Below the pieces are notes generated by a model. It had not been told where the DNA came from. It made no database searches and saw only the letters and a program-made list of their open reading frames with translations. 64,000 bases of DNA from contig CAMEBF010000001.1 of NCBI GenBank assembly GCA_945912145.1, forward strand, positions 531,361 to 595,360, in the 5' to 3' direction. The stretch's first letter is position 1; each line of letters starts with the position of its first letter. This document shows positions 24,206 to 35,087 of this stretch, in pieces. Origin of the DNA: an uncultured Clostridia bacterium (GTDB lineage Bacteria; Bacillota; Clostridia; Oscillospirales; Acutalibacteraceae). A program made the position numbers and the translations under genes.

Positions 24206-25547
24206 TCAGACCTTTCCTTGATGAGATAACGTAATACGGACACATTTTTCTGTTCTTTCGGTCACCTTGGCAGCATCCGAAAATCCGATTCCGTTGATCC
24301 ATAAAATATTGTTTGCATTCGCCAGCATCGGGATTCCAAAACGATCCTCGGGACGAATATTTTTTTCATGAAAAAGATTTTTCAGTTTTTTGGAATGCTC
24401 GGCGTTCGGGAAACGGAACCGGTCGCCGTCCTGACGGGATCGAAACACGGCATTTTGCAGGCAGTTGGCGTCTCCGTACTCCCGAAGAGCTGTTTTCTTG
24501 TTATTATATAAACTAATTTGATTTTTGTCAATAGTTTCAACCAGTAAGACGCCGCCGGGAAACACATAACGCGAACAGTCTTCACGAAGCGGGACATAGA
24601 GTTCGCAGGACGGAAGCTCACGGCTTTTCGTCAGGATTTTTCCGTCGGACGAAAGCGTCATGCCGCCTGTCAGCGTCACGGCACCTCCCGACTCCAGAAC
24701 GGAAGCAAGCAGAAAAACCTGTTTTTCCGAAATCTCCTGCGCGCCGTAAAACGAAGCAATCTTCATGAGGAGCCGGTCGCGTATCGCTTTATCAAGCGCC
24801 AGAATACAGGGAACGGAAAATCCGTCGGACTCCCTTGCCTTATCAAACGCTTCCTGCGTCTTTTGTTCCAGATAATTTTCTGCGTCTGACAGAATACTTG
24901 TGCAACGTATAAAAGCGTCGGCAAACGAGGGATTCACCTGCATGAGCGCGGGAATCGCCGCATGACGGATTTTATTGCGCGCATATTCGTCGGACAAATT
25001 GGTGCTGTCCGTCACATACGGGACATGATTTTCGGCAAGGTAGGCTTCAATCTCTTCCCTTGTACATTCGATCAGCGGACGGATGATCCGTCCTCTCACA
25101 GGCGGAATGCCGATCAAGCCTTTGAGCCCCGTTCCGCGCGCGAGATTGAGCAGAACCGTCTCCATGGAATCGCCGAGGTGATGCGCCGTTGCGATCTTCG
25201 CAGTATCACTCAGCGAAGCGAAAAAATCATAGCGAAGTCGTCTGCCGCATTCCTCCACACTCTCGCCGGTCTCCTGCGAAATCTTCGGAACATCACACCG
25301 AGCCGAGCAAAATTTGATTTCGTTTTTCTCACAGTAATCACGGACGAACGCTTCATCACGGTCGGCTTCTTCGCCTCTGATCCCGTGATGGACATGAGCA
25401 CATAGGATAGTTAAGCGTATTTTGCTTGAAATTTGATTGAAAAAATGAAGAAGACACATCGAATCTGCGCCGCCGGACACGCCGACGATCACGGTATCAC
25501 CCGGCAAGACCATCTGATACCGTTTCATGACGGATTCAATTTTTTCC

Positions 25548-25564
<17 letters not shown>
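24206..25564 (-). CDS. tilS: tRNA(Ile)-lysidine synthetase TilS
   Basis: About 452 aa. P-loop SGGADS (about 30-35), the CAHVHHGIRG motif and HHLGD mark the N-type ATP pyrophosphatase of TilS, followed by the substrate-recognition and C-terminal domains. It modifies C34 of tRNA-Ile(CAU) to lysidine so it reads AUA. The ATG at 25564 overlaps the 3' end of dnaB by 17 bases; the longer in-frame opening upstream lies wholly within dnaB and is rejected. Confidence 0.93.
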
Positions 25565-26930
<1,366 letters not shown>

Positions 26931-26931
26931 T

Positions 26932-27372
26932 TTATTCTCCCACCACGACGGTAAGCTTTGCGGAAATGCCCTGGTAAAGCTTCACTTCGCATTCATAGGA
27001 GCCGAATTGCTTGATGTCCGCCAGAACAACTTTTCTCTTATCGATCGCAACACCGAACTGTTTTTCAATCTCGGTAGCGGCTTCCTTGGAAGTGATTGAG
27101 CCGAATAGTCTGCCGTTCGCGCCGGCCTTCGCTGTCACACGGATGGTCTTGCCATCGAGCTTCGCTGCGGCGGCTTTCGCGTTGGCAATATCGGTATCAA
27201 TACGGTGCTGATTGGCGGCTTCGCGGTTTTTCAGCTCCGTCATCGCCTGTGCCGAAACTTCGACCGCAAGCTTTCTGGGAAACAGAAAGTTTCTCGCGTA
27301 GCCTTCCGCTACCGTTACTTTTTGTCCTTTTTTGCCCAAAGACTTTACGTCCTGATTCAAAATAACCTCCAT
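26932..27372 (-). CDS. rplI: 50S ribosomal protein L9
   Basis: 146 aa. The L9 signature GKKGQKVTVAEGYARNFLFP (about 14-33) and the long connecting helix before a C-terminal domain are present. AAGGAGG is well placed before the ATG at 27372. It lies between gdpP (3 bases away) and dnaB. Confidence 0.98.
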   Translation of the reverse strand: MEVILNQDVKSLGKKGQKVTVAEGYARNFLFPRKLAVEVSAQAMTELKNREAANQHRIDTDIANAKAAAAKLDGKTIRVTAKAGANGRLFGSITSKEAATEIEKQFGVAIDKRKVVLADIKQFGSYECEVKLYQGISAKLTVVVGE

Positions 27373-27375
27373 GGG

Positions 27376-29373
27376 TCATTCCTCCTTTTTATTGTTCCGG
27401 CTCGCATTGCGCCGCATAAACTCCGCAACTGCGTCGTCCAGGAGCGCAAGAGCCTGGTCTGTTGTTGTATTTTTGAGCTGTGCCGCCGCCATCGTCTGAT
27501 GACCGCCGCCGCCTAAACGTTCCATGATGATCTGCACATTCACTCTGCCGTAGGAACGCGCCGATATTGCTGCGTCATGGTCACCTGCCGGGAAAACCAC
27601 AAAAGAAGCATCTACGTCCTCGATATTGAGCAGATCGTCCGCCGCCTTAGCCGCAGCAAGACGTGCCGATGGGTCGTGAATATTGGTTTTGGCAAACGCA
27701 AAGCTGCCCCGTATCTGCGCGCTGTTCACAATCTCGCTAACCATCGCGTTTTCCTCCGCCGTCGCGGCAAAGAGCTTACGCACCGTGATAGTGTCGGCAC
27801 CGCATTCTTTCAGGTATGCCGCCGCTTCAAACGTACGTACGCCGGTCTTTAAAGTGAAATTCTTGGTATCCAGATAAATACCTGACAGAAGTGCCTCTGC
27901 AGCCGCCGCAGAAAGCTTCGGCTTTGAGGGCATATAGCGGATGAGCTCCGTCACCATTTCGCTGGCTGATGAAGAATTCGGCTCATGATAAAAAATTAGC
28001 GAATCGGAAATATGGTCGATCGACATTCTGTGATGATCAATCACAACTTTCTGCTTTGCCTGTTCGGCAAGCTCCGGCGAATCGGCAAAACCGGGACGCA
28101 TCACATCGGTGATGACAACAAGTGTGTCGTCCTCCAGCTCTCCGATCGCCTTGGCAGGAGAAAGAAAGAGTGACTCATGACCTCTCTCCCGGTAATAGGT
28201 CAGCAGAGGCTTTGCCATCGTGTTTTTTTCGTCGATGACGATCTTTACCTCAAGCCCCAGATGACGGACGGCTTCGGACAGACCGATGGCAGAGCCGAGC
28301 GCGTCGAGATCGGAATTTTTATGTCCCATAATCATGACAGACGAGGCGTGCTTCATCAACTCTTCAATAGAGCCTGCCACAATACGCGACTGCACCTGAT
28401 TGCGGCTCTCAACGCCTGTCGCGACGCCGCCGAAAAACTCATAGGTATCATTTTCGTTGACGACTACCTGATCGCCGCCGCGTCCTTTTGCCATATCGAG
28501 GGACTTTCTCGCCGCCGCCTCGCAGGTTGACAGATCAAATCCTGTCGCGATGCCGACAGAAACGGTCAGCCCAACCGCGACATCCTCCAGACGGTGCAAA
28601 CGAACGGCGTCCAGAATATCAAAATCCGCAGCTTTCATCTGTTCAAAGACTTTATATTCGGCAATAATAAAATACTTGCCATCACCGATTTTGCGCAGAA
28701 TACACTGATAATGCGTGAACCATGCGTTGATCATGCGCTCCACGTCGCTCAGAAGCGTCGAGAACTGATTCTGCGTCATCATCGAGGAAACCTCGTCGAG
28801 CGCGTCGATTAAAACCGTCATCACGACCGGACGCGTATCATGGTACTTTTCTGCCGTGTCCTTATAATATGTATCATCGATGAAATACAAGACATATTCA
28901 TCGGTCGTATTTTCGGGAAGCTTTCCGAGATAAACGGTGTAGCGTTTTCCGTTGTAATTGATGTTAAAGCTCCCTGTTTTTTCATTTTCTCCCAGCTTTT
29001 CAGCAGGCACAAATTTTCTTATCTGTTTGGCGGAAAGCTCGCCGTCGCCTAATATTTCGCGCTCAAACAGATCGTTATACCAGACGATACTGCCCGAGCC
29101 GGAACAGATCACAAACGGCAGAGGAATGCTCGAAACGCGGTCGCCCTCCTGTGAGACGATGTGAGAATTGAGAATCTCAACCGTTTTTTTCAGTTCGTCG
29201 AAGCTTTTTCGTTCCGCAAGCAGAACAATGACCGCCAGCAGAACGCCCAGTCCGAGTTCGATATAGGCGATGGTATATTCCCGCAGATAAAACGATGTCG
29301 CGGAAACAGCCAGCGAAAACAGCACCACAACGGGAAACATCGGATGCAGCTTCAAAAAATCCTTCAATCTCAT
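27376..29373 (-). CDS. gdpP: Cyclic-di-AMP phosphodiesterase GdpP (DHH/DHHA1)
   Basis: 665 aa. Two N-terminal membrane helices (about 12-50), a PAS-like region, a degenerate GGDEF domain (about 185-310), then DHH (MIMGHKNSDLDALGSA near 345 and VVIDHHRMS near 445) and DHHA1 with GGGGHQ near 625. GdpP lowers c-di-AMP, which controls potassium and osmolyte balance and wall stress. RNase J is encoded directly upstream (37 bases) and L9 directly downstream, in one apparent transcript. Confidence 0.96.
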   Translation of the reverse strand: MRLKDFLKLHPMFPVVVLFSLAVSATSFYLREYTIAYIELGLGVLLAVIVLLAERKSFDELKKTVEILNSHIVSQEGDRVSSIPLPFVICSGSGSIVWYNDLFEREILGDGELSAKQIRKFVPAEKLGENEKTGSFNINYNGKRYTVYLGKLPENTTDEYVLYFIDDTYYKDTAEKYHDTRPVVMTVLIDALDEVSSMMTQNQFSTLLSDVERMINAWFTHYQCILRKIGDGKYFIIAEYKVFEQMKAADFDILDAVRLHRLEDVAVGLTVSVGIATGFDLSTCEAAARKSLDMAKGRGGDQVVVNENDTYEFFGGVATGVESRNQVQSRIVAGSIEELMKHASSVMIMGHKNSDLDALGSAIGLSEAVRHLGLEVKIVIDEKNTMAKPLLTYYRERGHESLFLSPAKAIGELEDDTLVVITDVMRPGFADSPELAEQAKQKVVIDHHRMSIDHISDSLIFYHEPNSSSASEMVTELIRYMPSKPKLSAAAAEALLSGIYLDTKNFTLKTGVRTFEAAAYLKECGADTITVRKLFAATAEENAMVSEIVNSAQIRGSFAFAKTNIHDPSARLAAAKAADDLLNIEDVDASFVVFPAGDHDAAISARSYGRVNVQIIMERLGGGGHQTMAAAQLKNTTTDQALALLDDAVAEFMRRNASRNNKKEE

Positions 29374-29410
29374 ATTTCTTATCCTTTCACGCCGACTATA
29401 TCATGTTCCG

Positions 29411-31255
29411 TTAAATCTCCTGAATGACGGGTATCACGACAGGACTGCGCTTGGTTTTTTCATACATATAGCGCAGCATCTCGTCCTTGATACGGCCTTT
29501 CAGGGCGTTAATATCACGTTTTCTGGAATCGGCGTATTTATCCAACAGGCGTTCCACGATATGTTCCGCCTCCCGGAAAAGCTCCGAAGACTCTTTGACG
29601 TAAACGAAGCCCCGCGAATAAATTTCAGGTGCGGAAAGGCTGTAGCCCGTGGAAGCGTCCACGACAGCCGCTACAACAATCACGCCGTCCTCTGACAAAA
29701 GCTTTCTCTCCCGCAGCACAACACTGCCGACGTCACCGACGCCGTAGCCGTCCACAAAGACGTTACCGGCGGGCACATCACCGAGCGTGTAGCGTTCCTC
29801 TGACAGAAATGAGACTTCCAGACCGTTGGACGCCATAATGATACGATCGGACGGGATGCCCATCGCTTCGCCGAGCATGGCGTGCTTGCGCAAATGCTTC
29901 TGCTCACCGTGAACGGGAATAAAGAACTTCGGTTTCACAAGCCCGAGAATGAGTTTCTGCTCCTCCTGACAGGCATGTCCGGAGACGTGCACCTCATACA
30001 TCCGCTCGTAAACGACGTTCGCGCCGAGCTTCATCAGCTCATTGACGACATTGCCGACGGTTTTCTCATTGCCGGGAATCGGTGTCGCCGAAATGATGAC
30101 GTAATCGTTCGGGCCGATCGAAACCTTACGGTGATCGGACATCGCCATGCGCGTCAGCGCGGACATCGGCTCGCCCTGACTGCCCGTTGTAATGATAACG
30201 AGCTCATCGTCTGCGTACTGCTTGATCGCTTCAATGCCGATGATAATACCGTCGGGCACATTCAGATAGCCGAGCTCCTGACCGATCGCGACGACGTTTT
30301 CAAGGCTGCGGCCGGATAGCGCGACCTTTCTGCCGAGCGACGCCGCAACGTTGATAATCTGCTGAACGCGGTGAATATTCGAGGCAAAGGTTGCAACAAT
30401 CAGTCTGCGCGCACCGGCTTTTCGGAAAAGATTTTCAAACGATTCGCCGACCTTGCGTTCGCTTTCGGTATAACCGGCGCGTTCGGCGTTCGTTGAATCG
30501 GATAACAGGCACAGCACGCCTTCGTTACCGAGCTGGCCGAGCCGGGAAAGATTCATCATGCCGCCGTCAATCGGCGTGGAATCGATCTTGAAGTCGCCCG
30601 TATGCAGAATCACGCCCTCTTTGCACTTAACGGCAAACGCCAGCGCATCGGGAATGGAGTGATTGACATGGATCGCTTCGACATCAAAGCCGCCGACACG
30701 AATCACATCGCCGGGTTTAATGGTATTGAGCTTGACTTTCGAGAGCATTTTGGCTTCTTTGAGCTTACACTCGATCAGTCCGAGCGTCAGCTTGGTGGAA
30801 TAGACCGGGGCATTCACGACCTTGAGCAGGTATGACAGACCGCCGATATGATCCTCATGCCCGTGTGTGATGAAAATTGCCTTGACTTTATCGGCATTTT
30901 TCTCAAGATAGGTAAAATCCGGAATGACCAGATCAACGCCGGGCAGCGACGCGTCCGGAAACGAAAGTCCGCAGTCGATCACGATCATTTCGCCGGCATA
31001 TTCGATTACGGTCAGATTCTTGCCGACTTCGTTCAGACCGCCGAGGAAAGCGATTTTAACCGGGGACGCAAAGCTTGCCGCCTTCGCCGGCTTCTGCTGC
31101 TTGCGGCGACGCTGATTGCCCGACTGCTTCTGCTTGGGTCTGCTCGCCGCTGCAGTCTTCTGCGCCGCGGGCTTCGTTTTGTAAATCTTGCCGTAGCGCT
31201 TGACCTGACCGGCGTCCTTCTTGCCGGTCTCCTTATTTTGTTTTTGGTTGTTCAT
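29411..31255 (-). CDS. rnj: Ribonuclease J
   Basis: About 614 aa. A basic, low-complexity N-terminal extension of about 65 residues (Lys/Gln/Ala-rich) precedes the metallo-beta-lactamase core with HGHEDHIGG, then beta-CASP (SGRSLENV) and the C-terminal domain. RNase J is a 5'-to-3' exonuclease and endonuclease in mRNA turnover and rRNA maturation. The ATG at 31255 has a perfect AAAAGGAG six bases upstream; the ATG at 31273 does not. The N-terminal extension could bind RNA or partner proteins (inference). Confidence 0.95.
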   Translation of the reverse strand: MNNQKQNKETGKKDAGQVKRYGKIYKTKPAAQKTAAASRPKQKQSGNQRRRKQQKPAKAASFASPVKIAFLGGLNEVGKNLTVIEYAGEMIVIDCGLSFPDASLPGVDLVIPDFTYLEKNADKVKAIFITHGHEDHIGGLSYLLKVVNAPVYSTKLTLGLIECKLKEAKMLSKVKLNTIKPGDVIRVGGFDVEAIHVNHSIPDALAFAVKCKEGVILHTGDFKIDSTPIDGGMMNLSRLGQLGNEGVLCLLSDSTNAERAGYTESERKVGESFENLFRKAGARRLIVATFASNIHRVQQIINVAASLGRKVALSGRSLENVVAIGQELGYLNVPDGIIIGIEAIKQYADDELVIITTGSQGEPMSALTRMAMSDHRKVSIGPNDYVIISATPIPGNEKTVGNVVNELMKLGANVVYERMYEVHVSGHACQEEQKLILGLVKPKFFIPVHGEQKHLRKHAMLGEAMGIPSDRIIMASNGLEVSFLSEERYTLGDVPAGNVFVDGYGVGDVGSVVLRERKLLSEDGVIVVAAVVDASTGYSLSAPEIYSRGFVYVKESSELFREAEHIVERLLDKYADSRKRDINALKGRIKDEMLRYMYEKTKRSPVVIPVIQEI

Positions 31256-31344
31256 TGAAATCTCCTTTTTCATTTTCTCCGTATGTAAAGCTCACCTGCT
31301 GTGAGCTGTCGTGCATAAATAACAAATCGTTTGTGATGATAAAA

Positions 31345-31489
31345 AAGTTCAGAGTGCAAAGTTCAAAGTTCAATGAAGGAAAAGGCTTCGCCTTTTGATT
31401 CATGATAGAAAAACCGGCTATTTCAAGAGCGCCAGCGCTAAAATCCAAGTCCGCAGGGCTTCCGAAACTGCACTTTGCACTTTGAACTT
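31345..31489. repeat. Inverted arrays of a 7-bp repeat (AAGTTCA / AAGTGCA)
   Basis: Four head-to-tail heptamers on the plus strand at 31345-31372 (AAGTTCA, GAGTGCA, AAGTTCA, AAGTTCA) face three on the minus strand at 31469-31489 (two AAGTGCA, one AAGTTCA). They bracket 96 bases holding the hairpin AAAAGGC-TTC-GCCTTTT. The gap 31274-31550 between rnj and the nucleotidyltransferase gene contains nothing else I can support. It looks like a dispersed intergenic element. Confidence 0.8.
31380..31396. terminator. Hairpin inside the heptamer element
   Basis: AAAAGGC (31380-31386), loop TTC, GCCTTTT (31390-31396). Symmetric A/T ends let it act on either strand; it lies downstream of the nucleotidyltransferase gene, which is read from the minus strand. 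Confidence 0.5.
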
Positions 31490-31550
31490 TACACATTCTC
31501 AATATGATGAAACTTATAGATAACTGCTACTTATCCATATTAATGTTATT

Positions 31551-33875
31551 TTACTCTCCTTGATGATAAATGTCAAGGGTATCGTCCCGGATTTTCTGTT
31601 CTGTCTCGATACAAATTTCTTTGGCGGCTTCCATCGTATCCGCTTCGGCGAGAATCCGTAAGAGTCGTCCGCCGCCGGCTCCCGTTACAATAACGCTTCC
31701 CTTTCCGACCGTTTTCCTGAGTCCCTGCGTATTGGCACCCGATCGGATTCCGAGAATCGAAGCGATCTTCGCGGGAGAAATTTCCGTCCCGATGACACGC
31801 GCAGCGACGCCGAACGACGGGACTTTTTCCATCAGCTCCGCAAGCGTTTTTTCCTTTTGCGCCATAATCCCCATGACGGTGAAGACGAGCGACAGACCGT
31901 CGTACGCCCACATGGATTTTCTGGCCGTCACGCCGATCACGCCGTCAAAATCCGCCATCGGCGAACGGCCGACACGGTAAACGGTTCGATCGTACCGTTT
32001 TGCGAGATCATCGAGACAAAACGGCGCATCAAACGGCACGCAGATGTCTTTTCCTTTTTCAAAAGCATCAAGTCCGCACAGAACAAGAAGTCTTTCATGG
32101 GAAATCATCGTTCCGTTTTCGTCTTTGCAGGAGGTTTTCCGTCCGGAATAATTGACGGCAAATTCGGGGAGTTCCTTTTCCGAACATCCGAGCAGATAGA
32201 AGCATTTATCCGCCGTCTCGCGAATGAGCGGATTCGCCGTGACGACTTTGGCGCGTGAGCCGCTCAGGGCATCTCCGGCGAACGCGAGCAACTGCCCCTC
32301 ATAGATTTCGGAAACAGCACTCATGTCGTGAATTTCATTGCATTCCGAACCGCAGCAGCGACGGAAATCGCTGCGTTTATAACGGCTTTCAAGCTCACGT
32401 TCATATTTACGGTAGAGCGGCAGACCGTATTCTCCGAAGAGCCGAATCTCCGTCTTTTCCGGCGTCGCGGAGATATAAATACCGCTGTCAAGCGCGCAGA
32501 ACGAGACGAAAAAGCCCATCTGGCTTTCAAAGCATTCGCCGAAATCCGAAATTTTACTGCCGCCGGAAATCAGTCCGGCAAGCACCGCCATCGCAAGAGC
32601 TTTGGAGGAACGGGACGAATCATAGCCGATGCCGACCTTGCCACCGCAAGAGGAACTGGCAAGCGCTTCGCCCAGACGACAGCAACGCTCGCAGGACATC
32701 TCCGCAAATGTCGTGCCGCAGATGCCGTCCGCGCTGATGAGCTCATACTCGTTGCGTCCGTCGCGCAGATTATCCGTCAGAACAGAACGATACGGAACGT
32801 GCTTTTCCGGCCAGATCAGGATATTATTAGAGACGGTTGAACCGCTTTCGACCACGCAGCCGTCGCCGATGCACGAGCCCTCCAATGCAACAGTATTGCT
32901 TTTCAGCACACATCTCTCGCCGACGATCGCGCCGATAGCGTCGCAGTTGCCGCCGACTGCCGTATTCTTCATGACCGTCGTTTTCTTGAGGCGTGTATTT
33001 TCCGCGACGGTCACGTTATCCTCAAGCACCGTAAAAGGACCGATAACGGAATTCATGCCGACCGTCACATTTTTGCCGAAATAGACAGGCGGTACGATAT
33101 CGTAACAGCCGTCGGGGCGTCCGTCCTCGGAAAATACGCCGTTTTTCGATTGCGGCAGTTCAAGATTGATTTTATGCGCCATCAGATCGCGGCAACAGGC
33201 ACGCAGACTCTTCAGATCGCCGATGTCGCACCAGTATGCCGTCGTCTGATAACCGAAAAGGCGTTTGCCCTCCTGCATCATCTCCGGAAAGAGATGAGCA
33301 GCGAAATCGTACTGAATGTTGTCAGGAATCATCGAGAGAATCGACGGCTCGATCACATAGATACCTGTATTCGCGAGATCGGACGATGCGTGGCTCCAGT
33401 CCGGCTTTTCACAGAAGCTGTCAACGACGCCGCTTTTGGTCAGATTCAGCGTGCCGTATTCGCCGGGATCGTCCACCGGCAGACAAACAATCGTTGCGTC
33501 CGCCTGAATGCTCTTATGGTAAAGCATCACTTTCGATAACTCAATATCGCACATACAGTCGCCGCTGATGACCAGAAACGGCTCATTCCAGTCTTTTGCA
33601 GCGTTCTTGACGCTTCCGGCCGTTCCGAGCACACGCGTCTCCTCCACACAGCGCAGCGTCACGTTTTTGAAGTTCAGCGATTCGACATAATTCTCAATAT
33701 CTTCCGCACGGTAGCGCACGGTCACGGCAATCTCATCAAATCCATTTTGAACCAACAATTCCAGAATATAGCCGATCACGGGCTTTCCGAGCAGTTCGAT
33801 CATCGGCTTCGGACGGGTGCAGGTCAGCGGTCGCAGTCTTGTTCCCTCGCCGCCTGCCATGACTACAGCTTTCAT
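31551..33875 (-). CDS. Sugar-phosphate nucleotidyltransferase fused to hexapeptide repeats and a degenerate phosphomannomutase-like domain
   Basis: About 774 aa. Residues 1-230: nucleotidyltransferase with MAGGEGTRLRPLT and KPMIELLGKPVI. Residues about 255-370: left-handed beta-helix (hexapeptide) repeats. Residues about 380-774: phosphoglucomutase/phosphomannomutase-like region with GYDSSRSSKALA. The TxSHNP phosphoserine loop reads YISATPEKTE and the DGDxDR metal loop is not found, so the mutase half is probably inactive. The related fused proteins are annotated mannose-1-phosphate guanylyltransferases; the actual sugar is not evident. Start at 33875 is set by GAGGAG; an upstream in-frame opening has no ribosome site. 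Confidence 0.87.
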   Translation of the reverse strand: MKAVVMAGGEGTRLRPLTCTRPKPMIELLGKPVIGYILELLVQNGFDEIAVTVRYRAEDIENYVESLNFKNVTLRCVEETRVLGTAGSVKNAAKDWNEPFLVISGDCMCDIELSKVMLYHKSIQADATIVCLPVDDPGEYGTLNLTKSGVVDSFCEKPDWSHASSDLANTGIYVIEPSILSMIPDNIQYDFAAHLFPEMMQEGKRLFGYQTTAYWCDIGDLKSLRACCRDLMAHKINLELPQSKNGVFSEDGRPDGCYDIVPPVYFGKNVTVGMNSVIGPFTVLEDNVTVAENTRLKKTTVMKNTAVGGNCDAIGAIVGERCVLKSNTVALEGSCIGDGCVVESGSTVSNNILIWPEKHVPYRSVLTDNLRDGRNEYELISADGICGTTFAEMSCERCCRLGEALASSSCGGKVGIGYDSSRSSKALAMAVLAGLISGGSKISDFGECFESQMGFFVSFCALDSGIYISATPEKTEIRLFGEYGLPLYRKYERELESRYKRSDFRRCCGSECNEIHDMSAVSEIYEGQLLAFAGDALSGSRAKVVTANPLIRETADKCFYLLGCSEKELPEFAVNYSGRKTSCKDENGTMISHERLLVLCGLDAFEKGKDICVPFDAPFCLDDLAKRYDRTVYRVGRSPMADFDGVIGVTARKSMWAYDGLSLVFTVMGIMAQKEKTLAELMEKVPSFGVAARVIGTEISPAKIASILGIRSGANTQGLRKTVGKGSVIVTGAGGGRLLRILAEADTMEAAKEICIETEQKIRDDTLDIYHQGE

Positions 33876-33944
33876 ACGCATTCTCCTCAAGAAAAAGTTG
33901 ATACTGATAGTATTTACCTCCGAATGGAAAATAATCAGAACATC

Positions 33945-33973
33945 TTTACAAAGGCGCATTTTTTTGCTATAAT
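33945..33973 (+). promoter_or_regulatory. Promoter of rnhA
   Basis: TTTACA 33945-33950 and TATAAT 33968-33973, 17-base spacer, about 25 bases before the start codon. Confidence 0.75.
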
Positions 33974-33997
33974 CTTCGGGAAATGAGGCACAAAAAT

Positions 33998-34441
33998 ATG
34001 GCAGACAATGTGACAATTTATACGGACGGCGCATGCTCGGGAAATCCCGGTCCCGGCGGTTGGTGCGCCATTCTGCGCTGCGGCGCGAACGAAAAAACGA
34101 TCTCCGGCGGCAGCGAAAATACCACCAACAACAAAATGGAGCTGACCGCCGTGATTGAGGGGCTCAAAGCATTAAAACGTCCCTGCGCCGTGACGGTCGT
34201 ATCGGACTCAAAATACGTATGCGACGCGGTTTTAAAAGGTTGGGTGTATTCCTGGAAGAAAAAAGGCTGGAAGAAAAGTGACGGAAAACCGGCGCTCAAT
34301 TCCGATATGTGGGAAGAGCTGTTAGGGCTTTTATCCGTTCACAACGTGACGTTTCAATGGATCAAAGGACACGCCGGGCACCCCGAAAACGAACGCTGTG
34401 ACAAATGTGCTGTTGAGGAAACAAAAAAGCATACAAAATAA
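33998..34441 (+). CDS. rnhA: Ribonuclease HI
   Basis: 147 aa. All four carboxylates are seen: Asp in [15 protein letters not shown] (about 9), Glu in NNKMELTAV (about 46), Asp in VVSDSKYV (about 69) and Asp in ENERCDKCA (about 135), with the catalytic His in KGHAGH. It removes RNA from RNA-DNA hybrids. Start at 33998 gives the usual N-terminus; the in-frame ATG at 33983 is an alternative. It stands alone between its promoter and a terminator. Confidence 0.95.
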   Translation: MADNVTIYTDGACSGNPGPGGWCAILRCGANEKTISGGSENTTNNKMELTAVIEGLKALKRPCAVTVVSDSKYVCDAVLKGWVYSWKKKGWKKSDGKPALNSDMWEELLGLLSVHNVTFQWIKGHAGHPENERCDKCAVEETKKHTK

Positions 34442-34445
34442 AAAA

Positions 34446-34476
34446 ACGGGAGCTTTGTGAAGAGCACCCGCTTTTT
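34446..34476. terminator. Bidirectional terminator between rnhA and khpA
   Basis: A stem built on CGGG-AGCT and the matching AGC-CCCG (34447-34470) with T-run after on plus and A-run before, giving T on minus. It closes both rnhA and the SRP/S16/KH transcript. Confidence 0.75.
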
Positions 34477-34495
34477 CTTTGCTTCATGACGGCAA

Positions 34496-34729
34496 TCAGT
34501 CGATTTCAACCTGGATCTTCATATCCTTGCGGTTGGCCGTTGCACGCATAACAGTTCTGATCGCTTTCGCAATTCTTCCCTGTTTGCCGATCACGCGACC
34601 CATGTCGTCCGCTGCGACGTGAAGATGGAAAACCGTGATTCCCTCATCGTTGACGGGATCCGTGGTGACGGTAACTGCCGAAGGCTCGTCAACAAGACCC
34701 TGTGCGATGGAAACGAGTAATTCTTCCAT
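34496..34729 (-). CDS. khpA: KH-domain RNA-binding protein KhpA (YlqC)
   Basis: 77 aa, a single type II KH domain with the GRVIGKQGR loop (GxxG). It pairs with KhpB/Jag in Firmicutes to regulate elongation and division genes at RNA level. It follows rpsP as in most Firmicutes, but the rimM-trmD-rplS genes that usually come next are absent; a terminator follows. Confidence 0.95.
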   Translation of the reverse strand: MEELLVSIAQGLVDEPSAVTVTTDPVNDEGITVFHLHVAADDMGRVIGKQGRIAKAIRTVMRATANRKDMKIQVEID

Positions 34730-34775
34730 TTTATTTCCTCCCTAAAATGATGAACTGCTTTAATGCGGCTCGGAA

Positions 34776-35021
34776 TTATTCGAGCACGCCCTGCTTTTTG
34801 AGCAGATCTCTGACGGTATCGGTGGGCTGAGCGCCGTTGCCGATCCATTTCTTGGCTGCTTCCGCGTCGATTTTAACGGTTGCAGGCTCAGTCGTAGGAT
34901 TGTAGTAACCGATCTCCTCGATGAAACGGCCGTCTCTGGGATAACGAGAATCGGCTACGACAACGCGGTAGAACGGAGCTTTCTTAGCTCCCATACGACG
35001 AAGACGAATTTTAACTGCCAT
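34776..35021 (-). CDS. rpsP: 30S ribosomal protein S16
   Basis: 81 aa. Whole-length S16 ([18 protein letters not shown], then [13 protein letters not shown]). The ATG at 35021 follows GGAGG by about nine bases. It sits between ffh (66 bases upstream) and khpA. Confidence 0.98.
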   Translation of the reverse strand: MAVKIRLRRMGAKKAPFYRVVVADSRYPRDGRFIEEIGYYNPTTEPATVKIDAEAAKKWIGNGAQPTDTVRDLLKKQGVLE

Positions 35022-35087
35022 TTGTTTTACCTCCAAAAAATGATACAGAATTATGTCGAAACACAGCTTGTATGTGTTTTACCGGAT

